A stretch of DNA of 64,000 bases from UMGS755 sp045595795 (GTDB lineage: Bacteria; Bacillota; Clostridia; UBA1381; UBA9506). Below, in pieces: positions 59,803 through 64,000 of the stretch; within the stretch, counting starts at the first letter, position 1, and every line of letters begins with the position of its first letter. The notes under the pieces are model-generated. The model did not search any database. It was not told the DNA's origin and worked only from the letters and a program-made list of their open reading frames with translations. A program made the translations under genes and the position numbers. The stretch lies in assembly GCA_045595795.1 (NCBI GenBank), contig JAZOBC010000024.1, positions 8,002 through 72,001 of the forward strand. The letters run 5' to 3'.

Positions 59803-62022
59803 TCACGCTTCGCTCAGCCACATGGGCAGGGCAGAATAACGCTTTTCTTCAAAATCATTGTCAATCATGGTACTGGCTGCACTTTTAAGACCCACAAGCA
59901 CCACCAGCCGCACAGCGCGGGTCACTGCTGTATATAAAAGATTCCGCGTCATCAGCTTGGGCACACCGTGAAACACCGGCATCACAACTGCCGGAAATTC
60001 GCTTCCCTGGCTTTTATGCACCGTCACAGCATAGGCATGCTCCAATTCTTCAAGCATAGCCGTTTTATAAATGGCACGGCGTTCCCCGTCAAACACGACC
60101 ACAATCTGGTCAGGCTCCACACTTTCAATCATGCCGATGTCGCCGTTATAAACGCCAATGCCCTCTAACTTTCCGTCAACCGTTTCCCAAGGCAGGTCAT
60201 AATTATTTTTAATCTGCATCACCTTATCGCCCTCGCGCAGCGTCCGCAGGGTACTCACGCGCTCATGGCGTCCCTTTTTTGCAGGATTTAAAACCGCTTG
60301 CAGCTCTTTATTTAACTGGTTTACACCCACTGCCGTTTTCTTCATGGGCGAAATCACCTGAATATCCCGCAGGGGGTCTAAGCCATAGGCGCTCGGAAGT
60401 CGCTTGCTCACAAGCTCTGCCAGAACCTTCGAAATTTGTTCTGCATCCGGCACCTGCACAAAGAAAAAGTCTTGATCTTTTTGGTTATAGATCGGTTCCT
60501 CGCCGCGATTAATGCGATGGGCATTGACCACAATCATGCTTTCCTCTGCCTGACGAAATACCGTATCAAGCCGCACCACAGGCACACGGCCCGATTCAAT
60601 CATGTTCCGCAGGGCATCACCGGCGCCCACCGGCGGCAGCTGGTCTGAATCTCCCACCAAGATAAGCCGTGCTCCGGGTTTTAAGGCTTCTGTTAACGCT
60701 TCTAACAAGAGCACATCTGCCATGCTGGCTTCATCCACAATCACCACGTCTTCTGTGAGCTGATCTGCCTCGTTCTTAGCAAAGTTGCGCAACAAGCTAT
60801 CGTCCTCTGAAAAGCCCACCTCTAACAGACGATGAATGGTTTTGGCCTCTTTACCTGCAAGCTGACTCATACGTTTCGCCGCACGACCCGTGGGAGCACA
60901 CAGCGCAATTTTCTTTTTTTGTCTGGTAAAGGCCGCCAATAAAAAGCGAATCACCGTTGTTTTGCCGGTGCCGGGACCACCCGTGATGATGGAAACCCCA
61001 GCTGTCATGCCAATTTCCACAGCCTGCCGCTGTAGGGGTGCTAAGGTGATGTTTTGCTCTTTCTCTAATGCAGCAATTTCCTCTTCCATGGCCTTTAACT
61101 GCTTAAAATCGGCTTCCTTGCTGTTTTGAGAAAGTGCAAGAATGCGTTTGCCCAGCTCATGCTCAGCATAAAACAGTTCCGGCAGAAAAATCCCTTCTTC
61201 ATCCCTCACCGGCTGAGAAATCAAAAGTCCAGCCGCCAAAAGAGACACTACAGCATTTTCTACCAATAAAGGGTCTGCGCCCAAGAGATTGGCGGCACTG
61301 TGAATGAGCAAGGTGCGGGGTAAATAGGTGTGTCCGCCGGAAAACGCATTAAAGGTCAGGGTATGCTTCACACCGGCACGCAAGCGGTTCTCGTCTTCTG
61401 ATGAAACACCCAAGCTTTTAGCAACGCTATCCGCCGTTTTAAAGCTGATGCCCGAAACACGCTCGCACATTAAATAGGGATTTTCCTCCAATCGGCTGAC
61501 TGCCCGACTGCCGAAATGTTCATAAATCTTCATGGCAAAGGTTGTGGAAACGCCATGCTTTTGCATGAACATAATGAGCTTCTCTAAATCCTTCGTTTCC
61601 AAGTAAGCGCGCTGAATTTCAAAGGCACGCTTCAAGCTAATGCCCTTAATTTCTGCCAGCCGCTCCGGCGTATCTTCCATAATACGCAAGGTATCAGCAC
61701 CAAAGCGCTGCACCATTTTTTCTGCGGTTGCACGACGCACTCCGGCAATAATTCCGGACGCCAAAAAGCCCAGTATTTCATTTTCACCCCCGGGCTCTGG
61801 ACGCACAAAACCGGTCATTTTCAGTTGCTTGCCGTAACTGGGGTGATGATACCAGCCACCCATAACCGTCAGCGTTTCGCCGGGATTCACAAAGGGAAGC
61901 GTGCCTGTGCAGGTAATCACTTCTTTTTCCTCTGTGAGCAGTTCAAAAATACTGTAGCCGTTTTCTTTATTAAAATAGATGACTTCCGTCACCGAACCTG
62001 TAAATTTCAGGGGTTCTTCCAT
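59803..62022 (-). CDS. recD2: ATP-dependent RecD2 helicase
   Basis: This is a 739-residue SF1B 5'-3' DNA helicase of the RecD2 type, present in bacteria without RecBCD. The long N-terminal part (OB-like, then helix-hairpin-helix segments such as DTLRIMEDTPERLAEIKGI) precedes the motor with Walker A GGPGTGKTT, motif II VVDEAS and the late VTVHKSQGSEFPAV motif. It acts in replication-fork repair. The start at 62022 lies inside miaA (16-base overlap) with GGAGG upstream, so translation is coupled. Confidence 0.95.
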   Translation of the reverse strand: MEEPLKFTGSVTEVIYFNKENGYSIFELLTEEKEVITCTGTLPFVNPGETLTVMGGWYHHPSYGKQLKMTGFVRPEPGGENEILGFLASGIIAGVRRATAEKMVQRFGADTLRIMEDTPERLAEIKGISLKRAFEIQRAYLETKDLEKLIMFMQKHGVSTTFAMKIYEHFGSRAVSRLEENPYLMCERVSGISFKTADSVAKSLGVSSEDENRLRAGVKHTLTFNAFSGGHTYLPRTLLIHSAANLLGADPLLVENAVVSLLAAGLLISQPVRDEEGIFLPELFYAEHELGKRILALSQNSKEADFKQLKAMEEEIAALEKEQNITLAPLQRQAVEIGMTAGVSIITGGPGTGKTTVIRFLLAAFTRQKKKIALCAPTGRAAKRMSQLAGKEAKTIHRLLEVGFSEDDSLLRNFAKNEADQLTEDVVIVDEASMADVLLLEALTEALKPGARLILVGDSDQLPPVGAGDALRNMIESGRVPVVRLDTVFRQAEESMIVVNAHRINRGEEPIYNQKDQDFFFVQVPDAEQISKVLAELVSKRLPSAYGLDPLRDIQVISPMKKTAVGVNQLNKELQAVLNPAKKGRHERVSTLRTLREGDKVMQIKNNYDLPWETVDGKLEGIGVYNGDIGMIESVEPDQIVVVFDGERRAIYKTAMLEELEHAYAVTVHKSQGSEFPAVVMPVFHGVPKLMTRNLLYTAVTRAVRLVVLVGLKSAASTMIDNDFEEKRYSALPMWLSEA

Positions 62023-62930
62023 GTAAATTCCTCCAAAACCGCCGAAATTTCTTCCTCTTTTGTGGGGTCAACCCAATGATAGCGCACATCACGCCGAAAC
62101 CATGTGAGCTGCCGCTTTGCATAATGCCGTGTGGCTGTTTTAATGGCTTCGATGCACGCCTCACGACTGATGACGCCATCTAAATAATCAAATACTTCTT
62201 TATAGCCAATGCCTTGCATGGACTGCATGTCCTTTGTTAAACCCATATTGCGTAGAGATTCTGCCTCAGAAAACAATCCCTGCTCCACCATAATATCCAC
62301 ACGCTCACCGATACGTTGATACAACAATTCGCGCTTGGGGCAAAGGGCAATCATGAAAGACGAAAAGGGCGACGGCATTCTTCGGGAACGCTCATTTTGC
62401 TGCGTTAGAGTTAAACCAGTTGTCTCAAACAATTCCAGTGCCCGAACCACACGTTTTGTGTTGTTGGGGTGAATGTTGGCCGCTGCCTCAGGGTCGATGG
62501 ACCGGAGGCGTTCATATAAAGGCATGATGCCCTGCTCCTCTGCTTCCCGAAGCAGCCTTTGGCGTACATCAGGATTTGGGGACGCCTCGGTAAATTCAAT
62601 GTTATCGACCAAAGAGGATATATAAAGCCCCGTGCCCCCTGCCACAATGGGGAGCCTCTTACGAGACAAAATATCTGCAATCACCCTTTTAGCCTCTTTG
62701 ACCCACTCTGCCACCGAAAAAGGCTGAAAAGGCGAAACAAAATCAATCAAATGATGGGGAATCCCCTGCATTTCGTGAGCGGTCGGCTTAGCACTGGCAA
62801 TGTTCATATGCCGGTATATCTGCATAGAATCTGCCGATATCACTTCACCATTATATTGCTGAGCCAAGCGAACAGCAAGACCTGTTTTACCGCTGGCTGT
62901 GGGTCCTGCCACCACCATAATCTGAGACAT
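62007..62930 (-). CDS. miaA: tRNA dimethylallyltransferase
   Basis: This is a 307-residue MiaA that adds a dimethylallyl group to A37 of tRNAs that read codons starting with U. The P-loop GPTASGKTGLA is at residues 9-19, the SADSMQIYRHM motif (catalytic Asp) near 34, and the GGTGLYI motif near 100. GGAGGATGTT lies before the ATG. It follows mutL by 11 bases, a common Firmicutes order. Confidence 0.97.
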   Translation of the reverse strand: MSQIMVVAGPTASGKTGLAVRLAQQYNGEVISADSMQIYRHMNIASAKPTAHEMQGIPHHLIDFVSPFQPFSVAEWVKEAKRVIADILSRKRLPIVAGGTGLYISSLVDNIEFTEASPNPDVRQRLLREAEEQGIMPLYERLRSIDPEAAANIHPNNTKRVVRALELFETTGLTLTQQNERSRRMPSPFSSFMIALCPKRELLYQRIGERVDIMVEQGLFSEAESLRNMGLTKDMQSMQGIGYKEVFDYLDGVISREACIEAIKTATRHYAKRQLTWFRRDVRYHWVDPTKEEEISAVLEEFTWKNP

Positions 62931-62941
62931 AACATCCTCCG

Positions 62942-64000
62942 TCAGACAATTCTTTTAAACTGTTTTTCAATAAATCCTCGGGTCATCGCCACTGTAATAG
63001 GTCGTCCGTGAGGACAGGTATTCACCGGACCCAATGCAAAAACCGCATCTAACAGAGTGCGGATTTCTGCTTCCTTTAGCTTGTTACCTGCCTTAACCGC
63101 ACTTTTGCAGGCAATGGTATATAAGGCGCGCTGGGTTGCCTGCGCCCGGGCATCTTTTCGTTGTTCGCCCAAATGCCCCAGCACCTCAAGAAACAGCGCC
63201 TTTAAAGCTTCTTCTTCCAGCGCTTCCGGTGCACCACGCAAAATAATGGTTCGGTCACCAAATGGTTCTGCCAAAAAGCCCATTTCTGAAAGCGTTTCCT
63301 CATGTTCAATAAACAGACTTTCTTCTGTGGCCGTCAAGCGCAATGTAACCGGTAGCAGAAGCATTTGCGACTGCACGCTGCGACCTTCAAAGTCCTTAAC
63401 CAAGGCTTCATAGCGCAGTCGTTCATGCGCTGCGTGCTGATCAATCATCAGCATCTCGCCATCTTTTTCTACAATGATATATGTATCAAAAATCTGACCG
63501 CAAACGCGGTAAGAGGGAATTTTGCAAGTCACTTCTGCTTCCTGCACAATTGCCTGTATCGTCTCTTCCTTAGCCTTAATCGGTTCCGGCTGCATAGACA
63601 CCGGTTCCTTTGAAGCAACCGGCTCTGGTTTTTGTGACACCGTCGGTTTAGCAAGAGTTTCTGTCACCGGTGCTGCCACCTTTGGTGTTGCAGGCTTTTC
63701 CGGTTGTCTAAACGAAATTTTTGTCTGTCCGCCGCTTTTTTCTGTCAATCCGCGCCAAACAAAAGGAGAGCTTTCCTCTTTTCTCACCGATGCCGCCTCT
63801 TGCATCACCACCGTTTTGCCTGCACTTACAGATGGTCGGCGCACCTCAGCTCGAATGGTCGGAATTGGTTCTTCCGGCTGAGCATCTAAGGTAACAGCCG
63901 GAATTTCCTTTTTCTGATACAATGCATTTTTTGCTGCCCAATAGGTGCAGTGATACACCGCTTTTTCATCGGCAAACTTGGCCTCCAATTTGGTGGGATG
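62942..64000 (-). CDS. mutL: DNA mismatch repair protein MutL (C-terminal part, cut by window end)
   Basis: The frame is open to the window end, so only about the last 352 residues are present; the ATPase domain lies beyond 64000. The visible start is the end of the N-terminal domain (HPTKLEAKFADE). A Pro/Lys-rich linker follows (about 30-165 of the part seen), then the C-terminal dimer domain. The endonuclease motif DQHAAHERLRYE (the DQHAxxExxxxE pattern), ACKSAVKAGNKL and the CPHGRPI motif near the end show a nicking MutL, as expected for a bacterium without MutH. Confidence 0.96.
   Translation of the reverse strand, partial: HPTKLEAKFADEKAVYHCTYWAAKNALYQKKEIPAVTLDAQPEEPIPTIRAEVRRPSVSAGKTVVMQEAASVRKEESSPFVWRGLTEKSGGQTKISFRQPEKPATPKVAAPVTETLAKPTVSQKPEPVASKEPVSMQPEPIKAKEETIQAIVQEAEVTCKIPSYRVCGQIFDTYIIVEKDGEMLMIDQHAAHERLRYEALVKDFEGRSVQSQMLLLPVTLRLTATEESLFIEHEETLSEMGFLAEPFGDRTIILRGAPEALEEEALKALFLEVLGHLGEQRKDARAQATQRALYTIACKSAVKAGNKLKEAEIRTLLDAVFALGPVNTCPHGRPITVAMTRGFIEKQFKRIV

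Overview
The window looks like a chromosomal stretch of a spore-forming, low-to-mid GC Firmicute of the class Clostridia, probably an uncultured gut-type lineage. The reasons are sporulation genes (ylbJ, yunB, a BofC-like gene, a DacF-type carboxypeptidase), an infC-rpmI-rplT operon with an L20-type leader and an AUU start, a CIRCE-controlled groESL, RNase Y, RecD2 in place of RecBCD, strong AGGAGG ribosome sites and many TTGACA-17-TATAAT promoters. No species can be named from this sequence alone.

Layout. 1-12090 (+): ylbJ, then a glycogen operon glgB-glgC-glgD-glgA-glgP with a GH13 enzyme and yunB at its end, closed by a strong terminator. 12098-17125: a four-gene minus-strand operon (ConA-like protein, DegT aminotransferase, Gfo/Idh/MocA dehydrogenase, NodB-like protein) divergent from a PocR-domain AraC regulator. 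17112-17372: a short element with inverted ends. 17386-28596 (mostly -): ychF, a large unknown glycosidase-like protein, infC-rpmI-rplT, an XRE regulator, two small genes, tgt, an EF-G-like GTPase and cca. 28802-37900 (+): rny, a YcdB/PepSY-SLH protein, an AraC regulator, a D,D-carboxypeptidase, a BofC-like gene, a WG-repeat protein and galE.

37954-45319 is the most unusual accessory region. A six-gene minus-strand operon encodes a KdsD-like SIS isomerase, two YjbQ/UPF0047 paralogues separated by an archaeal-type triose-phosphate-isomerase homologue, an FGGY kinase and an amidohydrolase. It is divergent from a two-gene plus-strand unit (M20 hydrolase and a NagB-like protein with altered active-site motifs). 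Together they look like a pathway for an acylated or amino-sugar-like compound passing through sugar phosphates. I cannot match it to a described route.

45421-50797: a small isolated ribbon-helix-helix gene, GNAT, AraC, a GtrB-type glycosyltransferase, tRNA-Thr(CGU), a candidate non-coding RNA with its own promoter and terminator, and groES-groEL with CIRCE. 50838-54026 (+): a YhiN flavoprotein, hflX and a YigZ-family gene. 54098-64000 (-): a housekeeping block mutL (cut by the window end), miaA, recD2, O-methyltransferase, pth, mfd, and a PrsA-like foldase with its own promoter. I saw no CRISPR array, rRNA, prophage or complete insertion sequence.
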